NCBI GenBank assembly: GCA_038030265.1
Contig: CM075938.1
Coordinates: 22,049,009-22,113,008, forward strand
Source: Corythucha ciliata
Taxonomy: Eukaryota; Arthropoda; Insecta; Hemiptera; Tingidae
Direction: 5' to 3'
Length of the DNA: 64,000 nt
The number at the start of each line of letters is the position of its first letter. Within the stretch, counting starts at the first letter, position 1. Shown piece after piece: positions 47,720 through 59,813 of this stretch. A program made the position numbers and the translations under genes. The notes below the pieces were generated by a model. The model saw only the letters and a program-made list of their open reading frames with translations. It ran no database searches and was not told the origin of the DNA.

Positions 47720-49020
47720 CACAATTGAACATCTGTGAAAATTAAGGCCAGAAACCAGCAACTTCGCGAGGTCAATTATCGGACCAATTATCGGCCATGT
47801 GGGTGCTTCCTACCCACCAAATGTGAATATCGTCTCTATAGAAAGTCAGCAGGAATGCTCCCGATGAAACCACGGAATCGATCCACTGGTGGGGATTTAA
47901 AAAAATTGAAAGCTTAAGGTTGATTTGATGAAGTGTCATCCTGAATAGTTTCTCATTTCTCAGCCCTGAGAAACGCTCTTTTTTGGCTGTATTCCCCTGT
48001 AACTATAATTTCGTAGTAGCCGCACTCCTAGCACACAACCAATTGATTGTGAGGCTCGTTAGCCACTACCTGCAACTTCAATTTATCTCGGAATCTTGCA
48101 GATGATCCGCCACGACTGGATAGGGCCTAAAACTTGCTATTTTGCTTAAACTAACACCCGAAGACCCGACGCTTTCAATTTCGCGGACATTCTGCTAAAA
48201 ACTTGTAATTTTGCTTAAATTAGGACCCGGATTTGCAAAATCACAAAAATGTATCTCTAAGTTACAATTGCATGCCTAATCGCGTATCCGTGCGTAGTCC
48301 GGCGCTCATTTGTTGACAAAAAGGAGTGAATCCGGGAAAAAAATGCCGGCTTAGTTTTTATGACAGTTCTTTATGTTTTTTGGGTCGCTGAATTCGAAAA
48401 TGCAGTTATCGACTAAAATGGCTTCGATATGTAAATGGCAAAAAACCATGAATTTGGGGAGGTGATCGTCCATCATTAACGTGCTGTGTTGGACAGACCA
48501 AGAAAGATAGAACTGTCTTTAGTCTCATTATTTTGGATTTTTATCAGCTTTCATTCTGCTATGTTTTTTCTCTAGAACGCGTCCTTTCGGATTTATAAGC
48601 GAAGAACTAAAAAAATTCTCCAAAGTTCACGGGTTTTCGTTATTTTCATGGTGAAGCCACATATTGGGCATATATCGGAGCTAACTATCCCGTCCACAAC
48701 TTCGATAATGAATTGGCCCCGAAGCTCACAATTTCGCAAAAATTGTGCTCAGAAGGATCTAATTTCACAGATATTTGCCCCCTGAATGTTGCGCACGGGC
48801 CATCGTCAGCCTACGACACGTGATTCCGTCGTGACCGGCAATAGTCTGGGGTCCGAACCCACAGAAAACAAAATTGCAAACTTGATATTTCACGGAGATT
48901 CAGCACCAAAACTTGCAATTTCCCAGTACTCGAAATATCGTGGAAATAAAGACCAGAAACTGAAATTTTTACGAGAATAAATAGCGGAAACTAGCAACCC
49001 GAGGCTGACAATTCCGCAGA
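47720..49020 (+). repeat. degenerate ~30-bp array, ACTTGCAATTTCGCGG family (forward)
   Basis: Variants of GAAACTTGCAATTTCGC recur (for example near 47748, 48165, 48195, 48730, 48910), with GC-rich islands near 48285 and 48795-48860. A passage like GTAATTTCATGGCTGTAGT (49045) parallels GTGATTTCATGGCTATGGT at 33561. The array is followed by the GAATTAGCG family in the same order as at 32.3-33.96 kb. Confidence 0.72.
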
Positions 49021-49149
49021 TTTATAGTATCCATATAGTTTGATGTAATTTCATGGCTGTAGTTGCCTGACTTTGAGTGTTGTAGCCCTTGAAACTTTGC
49101 AGATATTTAGCTCTGATTGATGTGATTCTTTGGTTATTTCTCTCACTGG

Positions 49150-49860
49150 TTATTTCACCTGGGCATTGAAGTAAAATTGAAAATGTTCTCTTCAATTTGA
49201 GCAGTGAATTAGCGATTTTCCTCAGTTCGATCCATGAATTAGTGATTTTCTCAATTTTAACAGAGAATTGGTGATTTTTTCACTTTTAGCTTTGAATTTT
49301 TACCCGCTAATTAGAGCTTTTCTCAAGTTTAGCCGCGAGTAACATTTTTCTATAGCCGTGAATTAGTGGTCTTATACCCATGAATGTGCGTTTATTCTGA
49401 ATTTTGGCTACAAAATTGCCTTCAGATGCCCTTTCCCCTCAAAAGTTGCCTTTGGATGCCGCGAATAAACGTATTATTTTTCAGTTTTAATTGCAATGAG
49501 AGCTTTTTTTATGTCCAATTATTTTATTCGTGAAAATGGTTGCCCCCTACACACACGTTCCATGTTAAATAGGCAAAGCCTACTATAAAATAGTACTTAG
49601 CACAAACAATATTTTTTCCAAAAAAAAAAAGTTGTAATTATCCTCATTTTTAACAGCGAGTTACTGATTTTGTTTTTCGATTTTGTCCACAAATTGGCGT
49701 TTTCCTCAGCAGCAAATTAGCAAATTTTTCGTTTTAGCAGTGAATTAACATTTTAATGGCTCAATTCAATCTCAAAATTAGTGTTTTTCATGTTTAGCTG
49801 CCCTAATTAGTGATTTTCCAAATTATAGCCGCAACCCTGGTAGAAAAGTTGAGCAGAATT
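49150..49860 (+). repeat. degenerate ~30-bp array, GAATTAGCGATTTT family (forward)
   Basis: Adjacent units at 49205-49290 (GAATTAGCGATTTTCCTCAG, GAATTAGTGATTTTCTCAAT, AATTGGTGATTTTTTCAC) show the 29-30-base period clearly. A weakened form of the AAGTTGC landmark is at 49411-49425. Confidence 0.8.
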
Positions 49861-50838
49861 TCTGTTTCTGTGACATATTCTGGTCAGAATTTCTGTAGCT
49901 AGCTCCAAGGAATGACTACTGGCAATCCGAAATCTAACAAAAAAATGACTTGACTAGAAGATCGATGAAAAATCTGTGACCGTTTATCGCAATTAATTCT
50001 GCCTGGAATTCAGTCACGCATTCTGGGCAAATATAGGCCAGAAAATATTACAAGCGTATGCGTCCAGAAAGCCAATGGATTAAACGCTACAGCTTCTGGC
50101 CAGAAAAGTTGACCAGATTCTTGCTCCTGGATTACTATAAGTTAACTGGGATATTAACTCTCAGTCCCACGTGAGCAGAAAAAACGCTAGGTTTCTGCTC
50201 ATAATTTATATCAAACGTAATCAGAAAGTTTTTAGCGAAGCCCGTTCCCACCCCTCTTAACCAGACCAAAAACAGAGGGAATTGAATCCTTGACGACCCA
50301 CGCGCCTCGCATTTCATTATAGTCTTGAAGCCCTTCCCTTATGTACGTATAGTTTTTGTGCTTTTAGTGCTAGTTTTAATGATTTAGTGGAAAAATACGC
50401 ATCCGTCCTTGTAGCGCAACACCACTGTTGCACCGCAACTACAGTCCTTGTAGCGGTATTGATCAACGCTGTTATATTCATCGGAGGAAACAAAAGAATT
50501 GGTAAGTAGAATTCAGATTACCTATCTCATTCTTGAACAGTTGCAGTAATAAAATTCTTCTAATAGGTACTGCTTGTTGTTTCAATGAACAGAAGTAGCC
50601 GGAAGGAGACTTTCTCGATGAAAACTTACTAAGATACGTCTTTCAACGATTGCATGAGCGGTAAATATTTGCTTTACATTTGGTAGTATAATTTATTATA
50701 TAAAATCTCTACTATGCCAACAGGAATCATCAATATCAGGAAGAAAGTGGCTCAGTTTGAAACAGCAGCAAAAGAAATGTCCAGAGCCAGAGCGTTAACT
50801 GCTGTTGGCACAAATGTTTCGAAATATAATAAATTCGC

Positions 50839-50889
<51 letters not shown>

Positions 50890-51350
50890 TTTGCATCACT
50901 GCGTTGTCATTTTCTACCACTCACTCACCATGTCTTCACCTAAAACAGAACTTTCGATTAGGATTACTGTTGAAATCAGAACAATTTTTGGCCAGAAACT
51001 AATAAGATGATTTCCTAGAAAAAAATCGTGATGCTGCCGAAAATTAACTATGATTATCAATGTTCTTATGTAAGTATTTTTTGCTCAATTGAATTTTTAT
51101 CTCGGACATTAACTCATTAAAATGGATTGCACTTTTCCTAGAAATGAAATCTTTTTGTGGCCAGAAACAAAAAAATATTTTGGCCGGAAACAAGATCATT
51201 TTCTGAGCAGAAATATGCCGGTGAATATTAGCGCTCTCTTGCCGGAGACGAGTTCACATTTCTGGCTAGAAATTGACCAGCTAATATTACCAGATTCTGG
51301 CCAGGTTAACCTTCATTTCCGAAAATACCGATTAGCGATTCATCCAGCGA
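49860..51350. repeat. degenerate repeat, CTGGCCAGAAA family, with a 46-base T run
   Basis: Words such as GGCCAGAAAAGTTGACCAGA, TGGTCAGAATTTCTG and GGCCGGAAAC recur irregularly in both orientations. A pure T run of 46 bases sits at 50841-50886. The central part (about 50300-50840) has no clear repeat. This could include the 5' region of the LINE that follows, but I cannot show it. Confidence 0.6.
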
Positions 51351-51402
51351 GGATAAGCAGAAAGGGGGGACGGACACATAGCAAACACATGGCAAAAACG
51401 GC

Positions 51403-52264
51403 TTGGAACTTCTGGCGCTGAACACGGCTGGTATGAATAAGGGAAAGAAGGCAACAGGGACTTCATTGATTACGTTTCTAAGTTCGAGGTGGTCATCTTG
51501 TCGGAAACATTCGTCGAAGAAGAGGAAAATTACATCGTACCAAATATGTTCGGAAATTTCTCATTTGAATTTACATCCGCAGTGAGGAGTAAGACGATGG
51601 GGAGAGCTTCGCGTGGCCTGGCAGTGGGCATCAGGAGCAACATGAAGGACTATTTTGAATTCTGCATGCTCTCAGGAAGGACGGTGATTGAAGTTAAAAT
51701 TATCCCGGGTGATCGGTGGGAAAAAGATTTTAAGTATTCAAACGATTTTATGTTAAAAAATAGCAATTTAAAATTTATAGCTGTATGGGATTATAATCCT
51801 AGGATAAGTAACGCTCAAAAGATTTCGTCCAAAATGTTTTCGGAGCAGCGCTATGTTAATGGGATTAGAAATCCGAAGGATATGCTGCTTAACAGCGAAG
51901 GCAAAATGTTGTTGGAGTTTCTGGACGACTTTGGCTTAATCGTCCTGAATGTCGGACAAGGGGTGATGAACATGGGGAGTATACGTATATAAGGTCAAAC
52001 GCGTGTACAGTTATTGACTATTGCTGCGTTAGCTTTTAATTGTTAGGCATTGTAGAGGATTTTATTGTGGACTGTAAGTGCCTGTCAGACTCAGACCATA
52101 TGCCGACAATAACTAAATTAAAATGTTGTACCAAGAAGATAACTGAAGTTCTTCCACTTTATCCGAAATTAAATTGGACGTCAGTTCAAGATAAGATTCA
52201 CCTCTATCGTGATAAATTAGATAAGTTAGTAAATGACGGGGTCCCATCCGAGGTGAATATATGA
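51403..52264 (+). pseudogene. LINE endonuclease domain, frameshifted
   Basis: The opening reads LNTAGMN, then, in a shifted frame, VVILSETFVEEEENY, which contains the catalytic Glu region. GRASRGLAVGIRS, AVWDYNPRI (normally G-D-x-N-A), GKMLLEFLDDFGLIVLN and, after another shift, GSIRI/YTYIRSNACTVIDYC and SDSDHMPTI follow. The last contains the conserved Ser-Asp-His. These are the ordered motifs of LINE apurinic-type endonucleases that nick the target site. At least two frameshifts are present. Confidence 0.78.
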
Positions 52265-53014
52265 GAATAAAGCAAGGTTGCTTGTTAAGCCCGCTTCTGT
52301 TTTGCCTGTTCTTGAACGATTCAGAAGAGTATCTAGATGGAGGTGGCGTGCTTATTTGCAATAGGCGAGTCAAAATGTTGGCATGTGCCGATGACATTGT
52401 GCTGCTTGCGTCGGAACCAAGGATGATAAACTTTTTGCACAAATACGTCAATGCGTGGAACTTAAAAGTAAACTTAAAAAAGTCAAAGATCATGATCTTC
52501 AGTAACGGCGGGAAGAGAGCTAAGCTTCATCACCATACATGGTGATGAAAAGATTGAAATTGTTAAGCAGTATGCATATCTGGGTATTACGCTGACGCCA
52601 AAGATGATTGTGGACGGAGCATGTTAAAGTAAAGCTACAAAAATCCAAGCGCGCCCTTCATTCAGTCTGGAAACCGTTAATAGATAAAGTTGGTAACGTT
52701 TGAGGCGAAACTAAAAGTTTTTAACAATGTTTGTAGATCTATTCTCTGTTATGGCGCGCAGGTATATGGGGGGAAGAATGGCATGAAGGAATTGAAAAAT
52801 TATATAGGTATATTTTATTAAAAAATGCTTGAGGCTGCCCATACATTGTCGAACGTCTTTCATTCAGGTGGGGACAGGATTTTGTTTTCCATGAAGTTAT
52901 ACCACGAGTATATCGTTAAAGTCATGAACATGTCGGATCATAGGTTACAGAAAATACTGTCTAGTGAAATTATAAGAAGGATATGCTATGGTTTAGGCGG
53001 TCCAACGAGTACAT
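52258..53014 (+). pseudogene. LINE reverse transcriptase C-terminal half, frameshifted
   Basis: It begins abruptly at RIKQGCLLSPLLFCLFLND (RT motif B) and continues to ACADDIVLLA, the catalytic box, where Cys stands in place of the usual Tyr of YADD. WNLKVNLKKSKIMIFSNGG and, in another frame, IVKQYAYLGITLTP follow. After more shifts, LEAAHTLSNVFHSGGDRI to the stop at 53014 represents the C-terminal region. RT motifs 0 to A, with the first catalytic Asp, are absent. Confidence 0.82.
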
Positions 53015-53269
53015 AGCTGAATTCAACCTAGGGGAAAAAATTAGTATTAGTAATATTGACACTGTAGGGGCAAGAAGCTGATGAGCATCAGGCATGAGCT
53101 AAATGAGCGCTGTAGGGACAAGTTCACTCTTCGTGATTATATATCAATAATTATAATAGGAGGGTAGCAGTGTATATGTAGGCTCCTCAGACGGCTGCGG
53201 CCATTGAGCTTGTCTCAGAGATGTTTTGTTTGGTTATTTTGATTTTTTATTGTAAAATAAAGAGAATTA

Positions 53270-54345
53270 TCTATTTAATTAGCGATTCTTTCCAACTTTG
53301 GCCACAAAATAGCTTTTGTTCCAATTTTAGACGCTAGTTAGCATTTTTTATCCAATTTTATTCGCGAATTAGCGATTTTCAATTAGATATTTTTGTGAAT
53401 TTTGGCCAGCAAGTATAGCGTTTTTTGCAAATTCAGCCGCTAAATAGTGTATTTTCTCTTTTTATCCGTGAATAGGTAATTTTTCGCAATCTTAGTTGCA
53501 AATTTGACATTTTTCTCTATTTTAGCTCCGAATTAGCATGGTTTATAGGTCAATTTTATCCGCGGGCTTGGCTCAAGCACGTAGACTTTTTCTAAATGTT
53601 TCGTTATTTTTCTAAACAGTGATTTTAGGCCGTTAAATGCTTTCTAGGCACAGCAAATCAGCGATTTTTTGTTTTTCAATATTGGTCTGGAAGTTGCATC
53701 GTGAAAACCACGAATGAACACTTTTTCACACGATCATTAACGATTTTTCCAAACTTTTCGCCGCGTGCTTGATCGATAAAAAGTTGAAAACAGCGCATCA
53801 ATGCGCCTTCTTAATTTTATCCGCTTAATGACCTAAATAAACTGGGGATTTGGATAAGCGTATTTTATTCGCAAAGAAAAGGCACAAATTAGCGACTCAG
53901 TTTTCAAAAAACGCTAATTCGTGGCCAAAATTGACAAAAATCTTTAATTAAACCGCAGCTAAAATTAAGAAAAACACGCTAATCAAAAAGTGCTAACTAG
54001 CTGCTATATTGGATAAAAACAATTTTTTTCACTATTCAAGGTCAACTTCTTGCGCTCCTCCCCTGTACATATAGGAACATCACCGCGGATTGGTGTGTTC
54101 TCGATTGTTAGTTGAAAATGATAATTGTTTTGACTCAATTTCAGCAATGATTTAGCACTTTTTCTGCGCTTTCTTCTGCGTCCTTTAGCTACGTACTTGC
54201 CCCAAGAACGGACATTCGCGTTTTTTCTCAAAATTTGCCGTAAAAGGGGCACCATGAATTATTAAGTATTTTTAATTTTACTTCCATGTTTCTGTTTCAA
54301 TTCTGGAAGTTGCATCGAGAAACCGCGATATATCGCATTTTCTAA
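53270..54345. repeat. degenerate ~30-bp array, GAATTAGCGATTTT family, orientation switching
   Basis: Forward units lie at 53275-53760 (AATTAGCGATTCTTTCC, GCGAATTAGCGATTTTCAAT), reverse units at 53885-54000 (ACGCTAATTCGTGGCCAAAA), and forward again from about 54120. The landmark GGAAGTTGCATCGTGAAAAC (53689) recurs as GGAAGTTGCATCGAGAAACC at 54304. Confidence 0.75.
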
Positions 54346-54348
54346 TAG

Positions 54349-54641
54349 CGTTTTCCATTTACATAAAATTTTACTCCAGAGCAATTCACATACACCCGTC
54401 TTGTCCATGAAAGCCTCGCCACACCGAACGTGAACTGCCGTGTGGACTGGTCCGCACGCGGAAAAACTGTAGTAACGGGGTATACCTCACCCACGTTGTC
54501 ATGGGTTTTTTGGCGAGCGGACCAGTCCACGCGGCAGTTCGCGTTCTGTCTGGCAAGGCTTTTAATATAATATGTTTTAATCCAGGGAGGGTGATTGGGA
54601 AATCAACTGCTCACAGCAGAATTTTATGTAAATGGAAAACG
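54349..54641. mobile_element. 293-bp inverted-repeat element (MITE-like)
   Basis: The outer ends CGTTTTCCATTTACATAAAA (54349) and its complement (ending 54641) match over about 30 bases with few mismatches. An inner pair of about 47-base arms, containing GAACTGCCGTGTGGACTGG (54430) and CCAGTCCACGCGGCAGTTC (54522), folds around a loop at about 54460-54510. No coding capacity, so most likely a non-autonomous DNA element inserted in the 30-bp array. Confidence 0.8.
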
Positions 54642-54659
54642 GTATAAATTTCAGCCATG

Positions 54660-55064
54660 ATTGAGCAATTTTTCGCAATTTCAGCCTCTTCTACATCGCT
54701 TTTACCAAACTTGATAAGACAAGGCAAAAATTTCCATTTTTGGCGCTGATACCCATATGTACATAGGGGCGTTTTAGCCTTCCACTCGCCATCATCATTC
54801 AATTCAAGCAAATAAGCAATAAGCAAATACTCAGCTTGAGTGACGACTTGCTGCAGCCTAAAAAAAAGTTTAAAACATGAACTGTAAACCAAGAAAAGTA
54901 GAAAACTTACGATTTTATTCGAGATTCGAAGTCCGTTCCATGTTTTTGTTTTTTTGACAATACGTGGTTGGGGAAGCCCCTCGCCCTGTTGTCTCCGCAG
55001 CTTTCGAATTTCTCGCCCTCTATTATCGTGAGACGCAAGTTTAATTGTTTTTTTATTACTATAA

Positions 55065-55099
<35 letters not shown>

Positions 55100-56527
55100 T
55101 TAATCCCCGCGGCGCACTAAATATCCGGCGGTGTCACATGATTACCGCCCCAATTACCTATACGCGCACGACACGGCTCCAACACTCCTTTCACCCAGCG
55201 AAACTGTACGAATCGTATTAGAAAGAGTTCAAAAAATCTGAAACAAAGAGAGACACAGGTTTGATTATAACGTTAAAACGTATCGCAAACATAAAAGGAA
55301 TATCACACCCCTTGTATTAAAGCTACACGATTCATGCTGAATTGCTCATAGAAACAGACACTCCCCCGTCCCACTTGCACCCTGTATGACAAAAACCAGG
55401 GAAAACCATAATTCTTTACCGATCGAACGGTACGCATCGTATTGTCAATTAATTATTTCAACGGAAGGGAGAAACCCTGGTGATGGTGGGGGAGAGGGCT
55501 CTTTTTGTATCCTTCGAGCGACTGATGAAGCCCGCAGATTGCGACAACCGTTTGCCCCCCTACACAACTCTTTTGTTTGTACGCTTGTTCTCCTTTCTAT
55601 TTTCCAGGAAAATGATGACGAAAAGTAAAGAAGAATACACAGTGTGGGAGGGGGGTTTAGTGGAGAGGGAGGAACTAATGAGTTTTTCCGTTCATTCTCT
55701 CCGTCGTGACTTGCACGATTTTTCTCGATTACAAACACGCAAAGGCATATTTCTCTTCTTCCCATCGCCCCCCATGAAATTAAACGCGTTTGCGACTGTT
55801 GAATTTTTGAAGTCTCCATCGGACTTTTGTTAATGGATTACTCGACAAAGGAAAAAGTAAAGAAAGAACGCGAGCGCCGAGTGTTATTTTCCTAAGGCGA
55901 CGATGCGTTTTAAGCCGAATGAACTCGAGCAAAAGAGAAAACAGAAGTAAAATTAATAATCTCAGCGTGAAAAGGAGCTGAAAGTAAATGAAGTGAGGCG
56001 GATTTATTGAAGTATCAGTCATTCTCTCGCTTATTCTCTTTCTTTCATCCAGACTGTGATTATGAGGTGAAGAAGAGGGGAAATAGGGAGAATTCCTCTC
56101 CAGAGGACACTACAGAACTTTTCATATTGTTGAGTGTTTTCTTTCAAATCGCCTTATTATTCGAACATAAAATATTTGAAGACAATATAGATTTTTGAAG
56201 GGCCCGTACAATAGCTGTTTCTTCCTACAATTTTTTTTTTTTTTTTTTCAATTTTATTCACTGAAATTGGGCTTTACAAACCAAAATTGTCAATTTCAAG
56301 CCTCCAATTCAAAGCACCTTTTCAACCTACAACGCTCCGTCGACAACGAATTTAAACCTCTCGACGTCAAAGAGTTACACAGCGGCCAGAGGCTTTTACA
56401 GTCCCGCCCCTTCAGCAGTGCCATTCAACACGCAACTGTTGAAGAAAAAGTAGCGAGAATTAAAAGCATCTGTATTCATTCAAAGCTTATGGAGCTCTCT
56501 CCGCGCCGACCTTTTTCTGTCCGGGCC

Positions 56528-56582
<55 letters not shown>

Positions 56583-57170
56583 TTTCAAAATATTCGAAGC
56601 CGCTTTTTCAAGTCAGTGACTGTGAGGGAGCCCTCCCGTCATTTACATTTTACATTTCAACCTTTTTTATACGCATACTCTCACACACCTATTGCTCTCT
56701 CCGACTATCCGAAGTGCGTAGGAAAAAGAGAAGAGACGCCCCCCCCCCAAACCCTTCTTCATGGTTCCCGCGAACTGTTTGGTTTCATTTAGTTAGCCAC
56801 AAACCACATAGAATGAACGGTGCACGAAGAGAATTTCATAACAGATGAAACGCTCAAGTTCAAAGGAATGATATAGAGGCTCTTCATTTAGCGGTTCAGA
56901 TAGTGCGAAAGAGCCCATTTTCCCATACACAGTGCACACACTGCTAAATTCATACAGGAGCGTGACGCAGGTTGGTGACCCCTCTCCCGCTTAATTTAAG
57001 CTCCACCCATAGTTAACCGCTGACACCATCCAAAAACGGTTCGCGTATAATAAATGTGAAAGAGGAAACACTGGAACAGGCTTGGACTGAGTGCTGAGTA
57101 GTGAATAGTAGTCAATTCACTACGAACAAATAGTTATTATTCGTCTGACGCTTTTCGGTCGAGAACACTG
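54660..57170. other. unassigned sequence with microsatellites
   Basis: A TTA trinucleotide run occupies 55069-55100 and a pure A run of 48 bases lies at 56531-56578, with a T run at about 56230-56248. The 300 bases between the last two are moderately GC-rich and open in one frame, but the encoded text has no known motif and runs straight into poly-Lys from the A tract; I do not call it a gene. Confidence 0.5.
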
Positions 57171-57179
57171 GCTATCATG

Positions 57180-57720
57180 CGGCTAAAATTTAGAAAGTGT
57201 GACACCAGAAATTGAGAAGAAACGTTCACGTGAATTTAAGACCAACCAAATACGCCCGAAATATAAACCAATTTAAATAGCCCGAAATACGCTCCTTCTC
57301 AATTTTTTTTCGCGAGTTTGCCCTCAACGAGAGGCATGCTTTCCCACAATTTTCAGTCGTGCCTAAAGATGAGAAAAAGACCTAATTGATGACCAGAATT
57401 CAATAATATTTTTATTTATTCTCTAGAATTCAATAAATCACTGCTAAAATAGAGAAAAAGCACTAATACGCGGCTAAATCGAATAAAACGCTAATTCACG
57501 GCACAAATCTAGAAAACACCATAATTCGTGGTTTCTGGAGGGCGTTGCATGTCTAATAGATGAGAAACGAGCTATTTCATTACTTTTGAAAAGAATGAAC
57601 CCGCTGATTCGATGGATAAACCGAGGAAAATCCCTAATTCGCTAATGAGGAAGTTGCATGGGTCGGAATTTGCTGAGAAATGTATTTTTCCCCGTTTATT
57701 TACGCTAAAATTGAAATTAT
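57180..57720 (-). repeat. degenerate ~30-bp array, GAATTAGCGATTTT family (reverse)
   Basis: Reverse-form words (GCGGCTAAAATTTAGAAA, ACGCTAATTCACGGC, TAATTCGTGG) recur. A reversed landmark (AGGAAGTTGCATGGG at 57650) is also visible. Confidence 0.65.
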
Positions 57721-58910
57721 GACGTTCTCCGTTCCTCAAAAAATCGCTTGATGAAATTTTAAGAAATATTGCAAGTATTAGGCCCCCCTTGACTCTCCCC
57801 CTTTCCTGTTATGACGTAATTTAGTATTTTGCTTCAATGCGGGCGTTCACTGATTTCCCTACATGTATGTTATTGTTGCTGATCGTTGCTGATCCTAGAT
57901 TTTTTTATTTGTTTATGAATAATGTTGGGTGACAGCCTGACAGCTCATTTCAATTTCAAATACGAGAATAGTCCATATATTTGGAAAATACTGCAGTTTC
58001 CAGTTTACCTTCGTTGTTGAAGGAACCGCAAGACGCCGAATACAATTTCTGTGAGTTTACCTAAAAAAAACACAGAAGAACGGAGTGGATTCGAATCATC
58101 CGAGGAGACGTACAGAAACTCTGACTGAAACCGGTTAAATACCCAGAAAAACTTTGAGTGTGTGCAGCAAGATCATTTTGCCGTCAGTGAAAGTAGAACC
58201 AGAGAGTTTGAAATGACCCGATTTGTATATTACACCAAAAATATAATACCTACTCATAAATTATTTATTAATGAACTTGAAAATAGGACGCTTCCAATAT
58301 ATAAGAGATTTGGCCACAACATCATGTATGAACGACTTGTCTCAAAGAACCTAAAAGTATCTAGTAATTGTGTCTAAAACTTTTCTTTCGAGTGGTCAGC
58401 TTCTTTTCGTCGCCGGCCTGTCGAACACACGATGACCCAAAATCGGGCTTAACTAGGCCCTATCTTCAGTATTGCAAGGGGCAGCCTTAGGATTATTGGC
58501 CGCTGTGATCCGAAGCTTGTACCTCACACTTTTGAGTTACTTTGTTCTTTGGAAAGGAGGCTGGCTTGCTTCCACAGGACCGGGCTTTTTTTTTAGGGAA
58601 TGAATTCAAATGGAATTCAACGAAAACATCGCGATGGTTGCCTGCCGGTTGCCTGGCAACTCACTAACATGAGAAAACCTCATGATTTAAAAAATTCAGT
58701 TGATTGTGAGAGAGATAGAGAATGCATTAGACAAGGACAAAAAAGACTAAATTACGTCACACCATTTTATGGCGGGAAGTCAAATATTGATATTTCAAAT
58801 AATTAAAAAAAATAGTTATAATTGAATTCAATTGTTAAGATGCGTATCCATCAAAAGGTAATGGTGTGACCTACCAGAAAAAAATGTTTTTGGAAAATGT
58901 GCAACTTCCT
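57721..58910. other. unassigned sequence
   Basis: Short frames at 58162-58377 and 58600-58806 carry no domain I recognise. A CTGAAACCGGTTAAATA passage near 58126 resembles the 3' ends of some retroelements, but without a complete motif. Confidence 0.45.
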
Positions 58911-58914
58911 CATT

Positions 58915-59310
58915 CGGGGCTAAAATTGACAATGCGTCCATCCGCAGCTATACAATTGAAAAAAAAAAAAAGCTGATTGACAATTAAAATGAATACAGAG
59001 CTACACGACTAAAATACAAAGAAAAACGCATTGCGGCTAAAATTGATAAAGCGCTAATTCTAGGCGAAAATTGAGAAAACCTCTTCAGCGAAACTGAAAT
59101 AAATAAAGCGCAGTTTCACTAATTTGTGGCTTCTTGATGGACTTTTAGGAACAAAATTGAGAAAAAACCGCTTAGTAATTCAAGGTTTTTGAAGGCTCCC
59201 TTTTACAGCAAAAATTTGTAGAATGTGTGAAATGTGTTGTTCTGCTGGAGCCGCGGCTAAGATTGAGAAAAATCGCTAATTCGCAGGTTATTAGCTTGAC
59301 AAAAACGCCA
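58915..59310 (-). repeat. degenerate ~30-bp array, GAATTAGCGATTTT family (reverse)
   Basis: Reverse words GGCTAAAATTGACAAT, CGGCTAAAATTGATAAAGCG, GAGAAAAATCGCTAATTCGC recur up to the Penelope-like fragment. The first units carry the reversed landmark (GCAACTTCCTCATTC at 58901). Confidence 0.75.
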
Positions 59311-59348
59311 GTACTTCGGTACTTTAAAAGCAGGATACCGGACTAGCG

Positions 59349-59813
59349 ATGGGTTGTCCTATTCCAACCCCCTGTGCCGAGGTGTTTATGAACCAGTTTG
59401 AGAGGTACACCGTGCTGAGTTCAAGGAATCCTTTCCGCAAATACATCTCCTTTTGGACCCGCTAAGTGGATGACACCTTGATGGTGTGGGACGGTAGTTG
59501 TGAGGATTTGGATAAGTTCCTCAAGTACTTGAATTCACGTTTGGAGTGTATGAGTTTCACGATGGAAAAGAAATCCGACAGCCAGTTATGTTTTCTTGAC
59601 TTGTTAGTGGAAAGGCGAGGATCATCTTTCAAGTTTGGTGTACTTCGTAAGGCAACGGCAACCGACATAGTAATCCCTGCGAGCTCAAACCACCATCCGC
59701 AGCACAACTACGCGGCTTTGCGTTCATTAATTGACAGACAGATGGAACAATCGGAATACCCATTAAAAAAAAAAAAAATCAGAGTTTTGAAAAAAAAAAG
59801 TCCGAAAGCCTAA
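59349..59813 (+). pseudogene. Penelope-like element reverse transcriptase fragment
   Basis: One continuous phase reads MGCPIPTPCAEVFMNQFE, then a stop (TAA, 59463-59465), then VDDTLMVW. The stop replaces the Tyr of the catalytic YVDD. LDKFLKYLNSR, MSFTMEKKSDSQLCFLDLLV and VLRKATATD then HHPQHNYAALRSLIDRQ follow, the typical order at the C-terminal part of Penelope-like RTs (FTME, LPFLD, KPT-TD, HHP). The rest of RT and the GIY-YIG endonuclease are missing; the frame ends in an A-rich stretch. Penelope-like elements encode a telomerase-related RT and are common in crustaceans and chelicerates. Confidence 0.85.

Larger units (their letters stand above)
51400..53265 (+). mobile_element. second degenerate non-LTR retrotransposon (LINE)
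   Basis: Endonuclease, RT and C-terminal segments are recognisable in order, with the first half of RT deleted between about 52255 and 52260. The 3' end has AATAAAGAGAATTA near 53257 and then passes into a 30-bp array. It belongs to the Jockey/CR1-type LINE assemblage by its endonuclease plus RT layout; the exact clade is not assigned. It is unrelated in sequence to the R1-type element at 5.6-11.1 kb. Confidence 0.8.

Noticed and set aside
56195..56848. 217-codon plus-strand frame with a poly-Lys block
   Set aside because: It runs through a T run and a 48-base A run; no domain is recognised, and the frame length is an artefact of the homopolymers.
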